Shown here: piece after piece, positions 8,571 through 17,225 of the stretch
How positions within the stretch are numbered: the first letter of the stretch is position 1
How the letters are laid out: the number at the start of each line of letters is the position of its first letter
Source of the DNA: Pseudomonas sp. PDM05
Lineage (GTDB): Bacteria; Pseudomonadota; Gammaproteobacteria; Pseudomonadales; Pseudomonadaceae
Assembly (NCBI RefSeq): GCF_014851685.1
Contig: NZ_JACVAC010000016.1
Location: 1-64,000 of the forward strand
Direction: 5' to 3'
DNA: 64,000 nt
Position numbers and translations under genes: made by a program
Notes under the pieces: generated by a model
What the model was told of the DNA's origin: nothing
Databases searched by the model: none
The model's input: the letters and a program-made list of their open reading frames with translations, nothing else

Positions 8571-9551
8571 ATGACCGCCCATCGCATTGGTTTCCTGATT
8601 TGGCCCAGCACAAAAGCACTCACGCTTGCGCTGGCTGAGGAGGCCTTGCGCGTTGCTCAGCGGGTGCATCCGGACGTGGTCTACGAACTGTCGTTCCTGC
8701 TCGCCGAGCCGGCCTCCGATGGCGCCTGGCAACTGCCGGGCGAGCCGTGGGGCGGCAAGCTGGAAGGTTTCCAGAAACTGTTCCTGCTGGCGGACGAACC
8801 GCCCACCGCCATCGCCTCGCAACTGAGCAGCGCGCTCAAGCAACTGGTGCGCGCCGGTTGCGTGATCGGTGGCTTGTCGGCCGGTGTCTACCCGCTGGCC
8901 CAGCTCGGCCTGCTCGACGGCTACCGTGCCGCCGTGCACTGGCGCTGGCAGGACGATTTCGCCGAGCGTTTCCCCAAGGTCATCGCCACCAGCCACCTGT
9001 TCGACTGGGACCGCGACCGTCTCACCGCCTGCGGTGGCATGTCGGTACTCGACCTGCTGCTGGCGGTGCTGGCCCGCGATCACGGGGCCGAACTGGCTGG
9101 TGCGGTCTCCGAAGAACTGGTGGTGGAGCGCATCCGCGAAGGCGGTGAACGCCAGCGCATTCCGTTGCAGAACCGCCTGGGTTCCAGCCACCCGAAGCTG
9201 ACCCAGGCCGTGCTGTTGATGGAAGCGAATATCGAAGAGCCGCTGACCACCGACGAAATCGCCCAGCACGTGTGCGTGTCGCGACGACAGCTCGAGCGCA
9301 TCTTCAAGCAATACCTCAACCGCGTTCCCAGCCAGTACTACCTGGAACTGCGCCTGAACAAGGCGCGCCAGATGCTCATGCAAACCAGCAAGTCGATCAT
9401 CCAGATCGGCCTGTCGTGCGGCTTCTCCTCGGGGCCGCACTTCTCCAGCGCCTACCGCAATTTCTTCGGCGCCACCCCGCGTGAAGACCGCAACCAGCGG
9501 CGCAGCAGCAGCCCGTTCGAGCTGTCGTCGGTGCCCGCCGAACGCGGCTAG
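8571..9551 (+). CDS. argR: ArgR, AraC-family transcriptional regulator of arginine genes
   Basis: 326 residues, like the ~329 of P. aeruginosa ArgR. It has an N-terminal DJ-1/PfpI-like (class I amidotransferase-like) ligand domain over roughly residues 1-190, starting MTAHRIGFLIWPSTKALTLA. The C-terminal AraC double helix-turn-helix spans roughly residues 220-310 (LTTDEIAQHVCVSRRQLER and SIIQIGLSCGFSSGPHFS). It responds to arginine, activates aot and aru/ast operons, and represses some biosynthetic genes. The TGTCGC-N8-AA sites before aotJ and astC are its likely targets. It converges on the giant LRR gene with only four bases between stop codons and no terminator. Confidence 0.93.
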   Translation: MTAHRIGFLIWPSTKALTLALAEEALRVAQRVHPDVVYELSFLLAEPASDGAWQLPGEPWGGKLEGFQKLFLLADEPPTAIASQLSSALKQLVRAGCVIGGLSAGVYPLAQLGLLDGYRAAVHWRWQDDFAERFPKVIATSHLFDWDRDRLTACGGMSVLDLLLAVLARDHGAELAGAVSEELVVERIREGGERQRIPLQNRLGSSHPKLTQAVLLMEANIEEPLTTDEIAQHVCVSRRQLERIFKQYLNRVPSQYYLELRLNKARQMLMQTSKSIIQIGLSCGFSSGPHFSSAYRNFFGATPREDRNQRRSSSPFELSSVPAERG

Positions 9552-9555
9552 ACGC

Positions 9556-12500
9556 TTATTCCTCCTCTGTCTGGGGCGTCGGTGGCGACAGCGGGTTGCC
9601 CTGCTCATCCATGCTCGCCTCGGGCACCTGGAAATCCATGCCGGTGCGCAGGTAGTAGCTGCGCAGCCTGCCAATACTTTGCGCCGACCAAGGGTTGTCA
9701 CTCAGGTCGCAGTCCTCCAGGAACGTGGGGATCATCTCCAGCAGGTCGGGGGGGATGTGGCTGATCTGGTTCTGGCTCACGTCCAGTGTGTCCAGCGCGC
9801 TGAGTTGAAACACGCCGCGAGGCAACTCGCGGATCCGGGTGTTGCGCAGGTGCAGTGAAGTCAACTGGCTCAACCGCCTGACATCGGGTGCCAGTGTCAG
9901 CGGGTTCTCGCTCAAGTCCAGAAACTCGATGTCCGCCAAGTCGCCGATGGCCGCGCTGTCGGAAGCGCTGAGCCTGAGTTGGCAGTGGGACAGTTCCAGG
10001 CTTGTCAGTTTGCGCATGCTGAACAGCGATTGTGGCAACGCAGGCAGATGACACCGGGTCACGACCAGCGATTGCAGGTTCGGGAAGCAGCCCAAGGTAC
10101 CGTCGAGCCCGGTGGTCGTGCCGTCGCCGGTGTATTGGAACCAGGACACATGGTCGAAGTGTGCACTCAGTTGCGGCAGGTCACCGAGGATGGGAGTGTC
10201 CAACACCAGCGCATGGGTGAGTTCATCATTCAGGCTCTCTTCGTCTTCGGCGCCTTCGCGGCGCCACGCCTGTTGCAGCAGGGTCTTGAAATCATTGCGC
10301 AGCAGTTGCTGACGCGCCCGTTCCGCTTCGTCCAGCGGCGTATCCAGTATGGGGTGGCGTTGCGGCACATCCAGCATCCACTGTTGCAGGTCTGTCGTCA
10401 GTTGGGCGTATTCGGCTTCCAGGCGGCCGAGGGTGGGGGACACGGCGTCCATGGTGCCGGGGAGCCTGAAAATGAAGCGGTCTGCTTCGGCCTCGGTAAA
10501 GGTCGGGTACAGGCGCAACAGGCGTTCCCGATCGGCCTCGGGGGCCTGGGCATTGAAGTTTTCTCGCCGGGCCTGGCTGTAGCGCTTGACCTGTTCGAGC
10601 GCCGCCGGCGATAGCGGGTTGCCGGACAGGTCATAGGCGCGGCTGACCTGCTCCGACAAGTTGAACAGTTCTTCGGGCAGCGTCTCGATGGCGTTATTGC
10701 TCAAGTTCACCGTGCTGCGCGGCACGCTGTTGACCAGGCTGGCGGGCACTTCGCGCAGGCCGGTGTCGGCCAGCAATACGTTGGACAGCCTCGGTAGTTG
10801 ATGAAAGTCTGGCGTACGGCCCAGGGGGTTGTGGCTAAGGTCCAGGTATTCCAGGTGTTGCATGCCTTGCAGGGCGGTTGCGGCGGGCGCTGACAGTGTG
10901 ATGTTGCACCGGGGCAGGCCGAGAAACGTCAGGTTGGGCCGTGAAAGGATCGTGGCGGGGATCTGCCCGAGTGGGGCGTTTTCGATGTCCAGGATGTCCA
11001 GCGCAGGGAAACTGTCGAGAAACGCCGCGGGCTCCAGTGCGCCGCCATTACCGTGAATCACCAGAGAGCGCACATGGTCGAAGCGCGCGCTGAGCGTCGG
11101 CAGCTCGCCGACCAGGGGTTGGTCGATGACCAGGGACTGGAGCATGCGTGTCTCCTGAGTCGTGATCCGCCTCCAGCTGTCTTCCAGGCGCTGGCTCAAG
11201 GCACTGCGCCTGGCCTGTTCCAGGGCCGGTTGGCCGGGTGCCTGACGCCAGGTGCTGAGCTGTTGTTGCAGCCTGTCCAGTTCGCCGGCCAAGCGTGCCA
11301 GTTCGATCCGCCCCTGTTCGATATTGCCCGGCAGGGTAAAAATCAAGCGGTTGATTGCCGGGCGGTCCAGTGTCGGGTACAGCCGCTGCGCATCGCGGAT
11401 GTCGGTGGGGTGGGCGTCGGCCTCCCAGCAGGTGCCGTGGACCTGGAAGTAAGCCTTGACCCGTTGCAGGGTCGAGCCGGAAAGGGGGTTGTTCGACAGG
11501 TCCAATCGGTAGCTGGAGGTGGCAGGCTGGTTGTAGATCGCTTCAGGCAGCTCGCTGATGCGGTTGTCGCTCAGGATGGCCGCCTCCAGCTCAGGCCGGT
11601 TGAGTAGGCCCGCGGGCACGCGATCGATGCCGGTGCGGGTCAGGTCCAGGGCCATCAGGTTGTGCAGGGCTTGCACGTCCGGCACCAGGCCCAGCGGGTT
11701 GTGATCCAGCGCGAGGGTTTGCAGGCGGCTCATCGAGGCGAGCTCGACCTGGTTGGCAGCTGTGAGCACTATGTTGCAGTCGCTCAGGCTGAGGGTGTTG
11801 AGGTTCGGCCAGGTGTGTACTTGCGCCGGTAAGCTGCCCAGGGGCGTGTGGCGCACTTCCAGGTGACGCACGCGCTGGAAGCGACTCAAAAACGCCTGGG
11901 CGCCACGGGTCGTGCGCGTGCCGATCAGGGACAGCAGCGACACATGGTCGAAATGGGCGCTCAGGTTGGGCAGCTCGCCCATGATCGGTATGTCCAGGCG
12001 CAGGGTATGGCCGTTGCGTGCGGGGTCGTCGAAGTACTGGTCGACATCGGTTTCACGCAGCCAGGCCTGTTCGAGTTGCCGGGCCATCAGTTGCCGGTTG
12101 CGCCGTTCATAACGGCGTTGGCCGGGGGTGAGCGGCTCGCCGGTTTCAGGGTGGTGGGTAGGGCTCGCGGTTTGCCAGGCCGCCAGCTCTTGCTGCAGTT
12201 GGCGATGTTCCTCAGCCAGGGCCGCCAACCGGTTGGCCGCACCGCCGGGTTGGCGTTCCCACTGCTCGAGCAGCGCGGGGATGCGGTCGCGGTCGAGCCG
12301 TGGGTACAGCAGCTCGGCCCGTTGTTGCAACGTCAGGGGTTGGTCGGAGGCGGGCGGTTGAGCGGGATAGCCGCCGTTGTTACCCAGCAGGCGCAGGGTT
12401 TCGAGTGACGGCGCTTTGGGCGCGCCATTGCTGAGTACCACGCGCAGCTCATCCCGGGGCAGCGGCCGTTGGCGCAAGCGGCGTTTGAGTTCCGGGCCGT

Positions 12501-15471
12501 CGCTGACCTGGATGCCCAGCGCGTCGCGTTGCGCATCGGGCAAGGCTTTAAGGATGGCGCTGTACAGGTCGGTTTCGCCAAACAGCGCACCCCGGTCGTC
12601 ATAGGGCACATAGCGGCCATCGTCGGTACGTACCAGGGTGCGCACGATGGTGGCATCGGCGGGGCCGACGCTGTTCCAGACCGGCCCGTGCGGCGATTGA
12701 TAGCGGGCCACCAGGCGCACCCGAGGCGACCAGCGCGGCATCAGTTTCAGCGAGTTGAGCGCCAGGCGATCGCTGTCGATACCCGCTGTGGCATCCAGGT
12801 GCTGGCCTTCATAGGCGCGATTGAGGCGAACCTCCCGCATGGCGGTCATGGCCAGTTGCGCCAGGCGCGGCGGCGTGCGTTGTTGGTCCAGCGTGTGCAG
12901 TTCGCTGCCGGTGGCGTGCTCCAAAAGGTGCTCGGCGACATTCACCGGCAACCCAGGTGCGGTGTCGATCAGGCGCTGGGCAGCGGCAGACGGGGCGGGT
13001 TGCGGGAGCGCGTAGCGCGAGTCGAACAGTTGCGCGCGTTGCCGTTCGGCGATGTCGGCCAGCACGCGGCGCAGGTTTTTCGCGCGGGTATCCAGGCTCA
13101 ATTGCGGGTCGCTGGCCCGTTCGCCGAACGATGCGCGGATCTCTTCCGGGCTCAGGGCCTCCAGCACGGTCTTGAGCAAGTCGCCGTTCTTCAACTGCGC
13201 TTCGTGGATTTGCACCACGGGCCGGTCGCTTTCACCGAAGCGCCACGCCACGTTACCTTCGGCATCCAGAAAATGCAGGGCTTTGGCGGTTGGCCAATAG
13301 CCGTAGCTGGTCAGCAGTTGCAACTGATCCTGTGGATCGATCGCGTGGTACACCGCCGGGTCGTCACTGCGCAGTTGCTCGATCAGTTGCTCAATGGCGC
13401 GGTTGATGCGCATCCGGCTCAAGGTGTCGCTGAGCAATGGGGGAAGCGGGTCGCCCCTGACGTGCATCCTGCGCAGGGCGGCTTCATCCACGCCGCTCAG
13501 TTGCAGGGCCAGCGCACGGTCGGCGTCGCTGAGGTCATGCGCGCGGTGACCCAGGCGCTGCAGCAAGGTCGAGGAGTCCCATTGCATCGGCTGCTCCAGT
13601 TCGCTGTGCCAGGCGCCGGCGCCGTTATGGGTGAGGGTCGGGCGGTAGGCGTCGGGGCGGCTGGGGTGCTTGATCACATAGCGCCCGGTACCGGGCGTCT
13701 GCTCCACGGCATAGTGCTGGCCTGCCAGGGGCAGGATGGCCTCGTCACGCACCTTCAGCAGCCCCAGCCCGTCATGCCCCAGGCGCGGCGGCACGTTTAT
13801 GGCCTGTTGGTAGGGCTTGAGGTCGGGTTTCCAGTAGCGGGTCTTGCCATTGGCGAGGGTGACGGGCTTGAAACGGTCGATGAACGTCAACACGTTCTGT
13901 GGCAGCAGCTTGCGCAGTTCGGTCACGCCCAAGGTGCTGCCGGCGACAAAAATACCCGCCTGCACCAAGGATTCGAGGATATTCATCAGGTGGCCGAACG
14001 CCTGCTTGTCCAGGCCTTGCGCCCAATCGACGATGCCTTCAAACACCTCATCCAGCAGTTGATAGGCCATGTAGCCCAGCATCAGTTCACCCAGGCCCGG
14101 GATGAAGGGCGCCACCACCAGCAGCACAGCGTTGAGCACCGATGAGGCGACGCTGACAAACGAGTCCCACAACGCCCAGCGTGCATTTCGATCGGCATCG
14201 GCGGTGGGCACGGCCAAGGTGCGGGCGTCATTGAGCAGCTTGTTTAGCGTCTGCTGATACAGGTGTTGCCAGACGTCGCCTGAAATCGGTGTGGCAGCCA
14301 CTTGCAGCGTGGGCGCAGCGATGGGCTCCTCGCGCCACGGCGCCTGGCCATCGCCCGGCTTGGGAGGGTGCCAGGTGATCCGTGCCAACCGCTGTTTGAG
14401 GTCGGCAAAAAACACCCCGCGTTGCGCGTGGGCCACAAAACGGCTGAAAAAACCCTGGTACTGCTCGTCACGCAGTTGCTCGGCCAGGGTCTGCTGGAAG
14501 GCGCGCGACGATGCATATTCCTTGATGGGGTGCTGCGGGTCGTCCGGCACATAGGCCACCACGCGCTGTACCGTGCGGGCGTGCTCCGGGTCGGGGGCGA
14601 ACAGCAGGATGCCGGTGAGTGGGGCGTCCATCATGCTCAGGGCATGGCACACCATGGGACGGCCGCCGATCGTCACGCCAGTGCGCCCGGCGATCAGGTC
14701 TTCAATCGCTCTGGCGTAATCGGCCTGGATGTCGCCCTGTACCCGCGCCACTTGCAGGGCTGCGCGCAGGGCGGCCTTTTGGTGGATGTTGACTTTGTGC
14801 TGCAGCACGGCGCGGGCGACGGGCTCTGTCATGCCCAGCGCCTCGCGCAGGTAGGTGGCATAGCGGGCGCCGATATCCAGTTCGCGGCACAGCCTGGTGA
14901 AGGCGGCAATCGACAGGGCCTGTTTGATCGCGGGCAAGGTGTCGAACTGTCCGTCGTCGGAGGGCCGGGTGATAAAGGTCGAGCCCGCCTCGTATGCCTG
15001 CGGGCGCATTTCCTGGGCGTCGAAGTTATGCAGGGCCGCGTCCAGCAGTGACACGGTCCAGGCCCGCGCCGCGCCTGAGGTCAACGAGGGAAACCAAGGC
15101 ACGTGCTGGGGAATGTACAGGCGCACGAAGATCGCTTCGGCATCCAGGTTCAGGCTGAAGCGAGTGAGCAGGGCGTCTTCGAGGATCGGCTTGGCGAAGG
15201 CCCTGGCGTCCTGTACGTGTGCGAGGGCCTGGTCAAGGTTGTTGCGGGCGGTCCAGAGCTCGGCAGTGTGTTGGCTGAGCGCGGTTTTTAATGGCGCGGG
15301 CGCATTCGCCAGCGCCACGGCGTGTTGCGGTTGGGCGTTTTTCAGGTCGCTGCGGGTGCGGGTGCTGGCTTGCCCGAGCCACTGCGGGAACGCACCGAGC
15401 AGCGGTGCGTAATGGCTGTCCGGGTGACGGGTACTCTGGGCCAGGGTGGCGGGTGGGGAAGCGGTCGTCAT
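9556..15471 (-). CDS. Giant leucine-rich-repeat, dermonecrotic-toxin-like protein
   Basis: 1971 residues. The N-terminal ~1000 residues resemble the dermonecrotic-toxin-like (DUF6543-type) region of large Pseudomonas LRR proteins. There is a strongly hydrophobic stretch near residues 440-480 (LNAVLLVVAPFIPGLGELML), suggesting membrane insertion. The C-terminal half is a threefold tandem module starting near residues 1053, 1360 and 1650. Each module begins with an LYPxL motif and a Gln/Arg-rich probable coiled coil, then a GELPxLSAxFDHV motif and a run of LRRs with LxxLxLSxNPL repeats. Several relatives end in a NEL-type E3 ubiquitin ligase domain; here the protein stops shortly after the last LRR with an acidic tail and no such domain. 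No signal peptide. The ATG at 15471 was chosen over two upstream in-frame ATGs because it has an AAGAGAT-like ribosome site. Function against host or competitor cells is inference. Confidence 0.75.
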   Translation of the reverse strand: MTTASPPATLAQSTRHPDSHYAPLLGAFPQWLGQASTRTRSDLKNAQPQHAVALANAPAPLKTALSQHTAELWTARNNLDQALAHVQDARAFAKPILEDALLTRFSLNLDAEAIFVRLYIPQHVPWFPSLTSGAARAWTVSLLDAALHNFDAQEMRPQAYEAGSTFITRPSDDGQFDTLPAIKQALSIAAFTRLCRELDIGARYATYLREALGMTEPVARAVLQHKVNIHQKAALRAALQVARVQGDIQADYARAIEDLIAGRTGVTIGGRPMVCHALSMMDAPLTGILLFAPDPEHARTVQRVVAYVPDDPQHPIKEYASSRAFQQTLAEQLRDEQYQGFFSRFVAHAQRGVFFADLKQRLARITWHPPKPGDGQAPWREEPIAAPTLQVAATPISGDVWQHLYQQTLNKLLNDARTLAVPTADADRNARWALWDSFVSVASSVLNAVLLVVAPFIPGLGELMLGYMAYQLLDEVFEGIVDWAQGLDKQAFGHLMNILESLVQAGIFVAGSTLGVTELRKLLPQNVLTFIDRFKPVTLANGKTRYWKPDLKPYQQAINVPPRLGHDGLGLLKVRDEAILPLAGQHYAVEQTPGTGRYVIKHPSRPDAYRPTLTHNGAGAWHSELEQPMQWDSSTLLQRLGHRAHDLSDADRALALQLSGVDEAALRRMHVRGDPLPPLLSDTLSRMRINRAIEQLIEQLRSDDPAVYHAIDPQDQLQLLTSYGYWPTAKALHFLDAEGNVAWRFGESDRPVVQIHEAQLKNGDLLKTVLEALSPEEIRASFGERASDPQLSLDTRAKNLRRVLADIAERQRAQLFDSRYALPQPAPSAAAQRLIDTAPGLPVNVAEHLLEHATGSELHTLDQQRTPPRLAQLAMTAMREVRLNRAYEGQHLDATAGIDSDRLALNSLKLMPRWSPRVRLVARYQSPHGPVWNSVGPADATIVRTLVRTDDGRYVPYDDRGALFGETDLYSAILKALPDAQRDALGIQVSDGPELKRRLRQRPLPRDELRVVLSNGAPKAPSLETLRLLGNNGGYPAQPPASDQPLTLQQRAELLYPRLDRDRIPALLEQWERQPGGAANRLAALAEEHRQLQQELAAWQTASPTHHPETGEPLTPGQRRYERRNRQLMARQLEQAWLRETDVDQYFDDPARNGHTLRLDIPIMGELPNLSAHFDHVSLLSLIGTRTTRGAQAFLSRFQRVRHLEVRHTPLGSLPAQVHTWPNLNTLSLSDCNIVLTAANQVELASMSRLQTLALDHNPLGLVPDVQALHNLMALDLTRTGIDRVPAGLLNRPELEAAILSDNRISELPEAIYNQPATSSYRLDLSNNPLSGSTLQRVKAYFQVHGTCWEADAHPTDIRDAQRLYPTLDRPAINRLIFTLPGNIEQGRIELARLAGELDRLQQQLSTWRQAPGQPALEQARRSALSQRLEDSWRRITTQETRMLQSLVIDQPLVGELPTLSARFDHVRSLVIHGNGGALEPAAFLDSFPALDILDIENAPLGQIPATILSRPNLTFLGLPRCNITLSAPAATALQGMQHLEYLDLSHNPLGRTPDFHQLPRLSNVLLADTGLREVPASLVNSVPRSTVNLSNNAIETLPEELFNLSEQVSRAYDLSGNPLSPAALEQVKRYSQARRENFNAQAPEADRERLLRLYPTFTEAEADRFIFRLPGTMDAVSPTLGRLEAEYAQLTTDLQQWMLDVPQRHPILDTPLDEAERARQQLLRNDFKTLLQQAWRREGAEDEESLNDELTHALVLDTPILGDLPQLSAHFDHVSWFQYTGDGTTTGLDGTLGCFPNLQSLVVTRCHLPALPQSLFSMRKLTSLELSHCQLRLSASDSAAIGDLADIEFLDLSENPLTLAPDVRRLSQLTSLHLRNTRIRELPRGVFQLSALDTLDVSQNQISHIPPDLLEMIPTFLEDCDLSDNPWSAQSIGRLRSYYLRTGMDFQVPEASMDEQGNPLSPPTPQTEEE

Positions 15472-15614
15472 GAGCTTGATCTCTTGGGTCATGAAAACGG
15501 CTAGTAGATCAGCGGCACCGCGGCCCATGAGCTTAGATAGTTAGGGGGCGGGGCGTGTAATGGTCCTGCCGTAAAACCGCCGGGCAGTTTAAACTGCGCC
15601 TTTGCGACGCTATT

Positions 15615-15630
15615 TGTCGCATTGGCGTAA
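15615..15630 (+). promoter_or_regulatory. ArgR-type half-site 1 upstream of astC
   Basis: TGTCGC followed by eight bases and AA, an exact match to the P. aeruginosa ArgR half-site pattern, 145 bp before the astC ATG. Confidence 0.55.
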
Positions 15631-15665
15631 ACCCGCTGAAAACGCGGGTTGGCGCTATAAGAAGT

Positions 15666-15681
15666 TGTCGCTTGGCGACAA
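15666..15681 (+). promoter_or_regulatory. ArgR-type half-site 2 upstream of astC
   Basis: Second exact TGTCGC-N8-AA match, 51 bp downstream of the first and just upstream of a candidate -10 (TACAAT, 15703-15708). This position suits activation. Confidence 0.55.
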
Positions 15682-15759
15682 GGCTGCACTGAAAACTGTC
15701 CTTACAATCCCTGCATCGCCCGCCAGTTCCAGGCAGGCGTTCCTCTTCAGGAGACTCCG

Positions 15760-16980
15760 ATGTCCGTTGAGCAAGCCCCGGTGCAACGTGCCGATTTCGA
15801 CCAAGTCATGGTGCCCAATTACGCACCTGCCGCATTCATCCCCGTGCGTGGCGAAGGTTCCCGTGTATGGGACCAGGCGGGTCGCGAGCTGATCGACTTT
15901 GCCGGCGGTATCGCGGTCAACGTATTGGGCCATGCCCATCCGGCGCTGGTCGGTGCACTGACCGAGCAGGCCAACAAGCTGTGGCACGTCTCCAACGTCT
16001 TCACCAACGAGCCGGCGCTGCGCCTGGCCCACAAGCTGATCGACGCCACCTTTGCCGAGCGTGTGTTCTTCTGCAACTCCGGCGCCGAAGCCAACGAGGC
16101 CGCGTTCAAGCTGGCCCGTCGCGTCGCGTTCGACCGTTTCGGCACTGAGAAGTACGAGATCATCGCCGCGCTTAACAGCTTCCACGGCCGCACCCTGTTC
16201 ACTGTCAACGTCGGTGGCCAGTCCAAGTACTCCGATGGTTTCGGTCCAAAAATCACCGGCATCACCCACGTTCCCTACAACGACCTGGCCGCGCTGAAAG
16301 CCGCCGTTTCGGACAAGACCTGCGCCGTGGTGCTGGAGCCGATCCAGGGCGAAGGCGGCGTGCTGCCGGCCGAACTGGCCTACCTGCAAGGTGCCCGTGA
16401 GCTGTGCGACGCACACGACGCACTGCTGGTGTTCGACGAAGTGCAAACCGGCATGGGCCGTACCGGCAAGCTGTTCGCCTACCAGCACTACGGCGTGACC
16501 CCGGACATCCTGACCAGCGCCAAGAGCCTGGGCGGTGGTTTCCCGATCGCGGCGATGCTCACCACCGAAGCGCTGGCCAAACACCTGGTCGTGGGCACCC
16601 ACGGCACCACCTACGGCGGCAACCCGCTGGCATGTGCGGTGGGCGAGGCGGTGATCGACGTGATCAACACCCCGCAAGTGCTGGCTGGCGTGAACGCCAA
16701 GCACGACCTGTTCAAGGCGCGCCTGGAGCAGATCGGCAAGCAATACGGGATCTTCACCGAAGTGCGCGGCATGGGCCTGCTGCTCGGTTGCGTGTTGAGC
16801 GACGCGTTCAAGGGCAAGGCCAAGGACGTGTTCAACGCGGCCGAGAAAGAAAACCTGATGATCCTGCAAGCCGGCCCGGATGTGGTGCGTTTTGCCCCAA
16901 GCCTGGTGGTGGAAGAGGCGGACATCAAGGAAGGTCTGGACCGTTTTGAGCGTGCTGTGAAGACGTTGACGCAAGGCTGA
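15760..16980 (+). CDS. astC: Succinylornithine transaminase (AST pathway step 3)
   Basis: 406 residues, class III PLP aminotransferase (aruC/argM in P. aeruginosa). It transfers the amino group of N2-succinylornithine to 2-oxoglutarate giving succinylglutamate semialdehyde; family members can also use acetylornithine. The PLP lysine is K255 in SAKSLGGGFPIAAM, with the preceding VFDEVQTGMGRTG aspartate motif. The ATG is preceded by AGGAGACTCCG. First gene of the ast operon, separated from aruF by 245 bp that hold a REPIN. Confidence 0.95.
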   Translation: MSVEQAPVQRADFDQVMVPNYAPAAFIPVRGEGSRVWDQAGRELIDFAGGIAVNVLGHAHPALVGALTEQANKLWHVSNVFTNEPALRLAHKLIDATFAERVFFCNSGAEANEAAFKLARRVAFDRFGTEKYEIIAALNSFHGRTLFTVNVGGQSKYSDGFGPKITGITHVPYNDLAALKAAVSDKTCAVVLEPIQGEGGVLPAELAYLQGARELCDAHDALLVFDEVQTGMGRTGKLFAYQHYGVTPDILTSAKSLGGGFPIAAMLTTEALAKHLVVGTHGTTYGGNPLACAVGEAVIDVINTPQVLAGVNAKHDLFKARLEQIGKQYGIFTEVRGMGLLLGCVLSDAFKGKAKDVFNAAEKENLMILQAGPDVVRFAPSLVVEEADIKEGLDRFERAVKTLTQG

Positions 16981-17064
16981 TACACGGTTCGGTGACCGGC
17001 GATACGGGCACCGAACACAAATTTTGTATGCCGGACTCCTTGGTTGGAGCTGTGAAGGTCAAAT

Positions 17065-17152
17065 GTGGGAGCGGGCTTGCTCGCGAATGCAGTGGTTCAG
17101 TCACTTCAAATGTTGAATGACACACCGCTTTCGCGAGCAAGCCCGCTCCCAC
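17065..17152. repeat. REPIN between astC and aruF
   Basis: Paired inverted REPs (GTGGGAGCGGGCTTGCTCGC and complement) inside the ast operon, which could change the stoichiometry of AstC and the succinyltransferase by mRNA stabilisation or attenuation. Confidence 0.92.
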
Positions 17153-17225
17153 ACCTGACCTCACGGGTTTCAAGACTGTGTCCGGCATTTTTTCCTGCAA
17201 GTTTTTCGAGTTAAGGAGTGACACC

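Larger units (their letters stand above)
15472..15759. other. Divergent control region of the LRR gene and astC
   Basis: 288 bp containing two TGTCGC-N8-AA ArgR-type sites (15615 and 15666), inverted repeats (ACCCGC-TGAAAAC-GCGGGT at 15631-15649) and a candidate -10 TACAAT at 15703-15708 for astC. Confidence 0.5.

Noticed and set aside
12469..14145. 558-codon frame opposite the LRR gene
   Set aside because: Antisense to a gene with clear LRR and toxin-like motifs.
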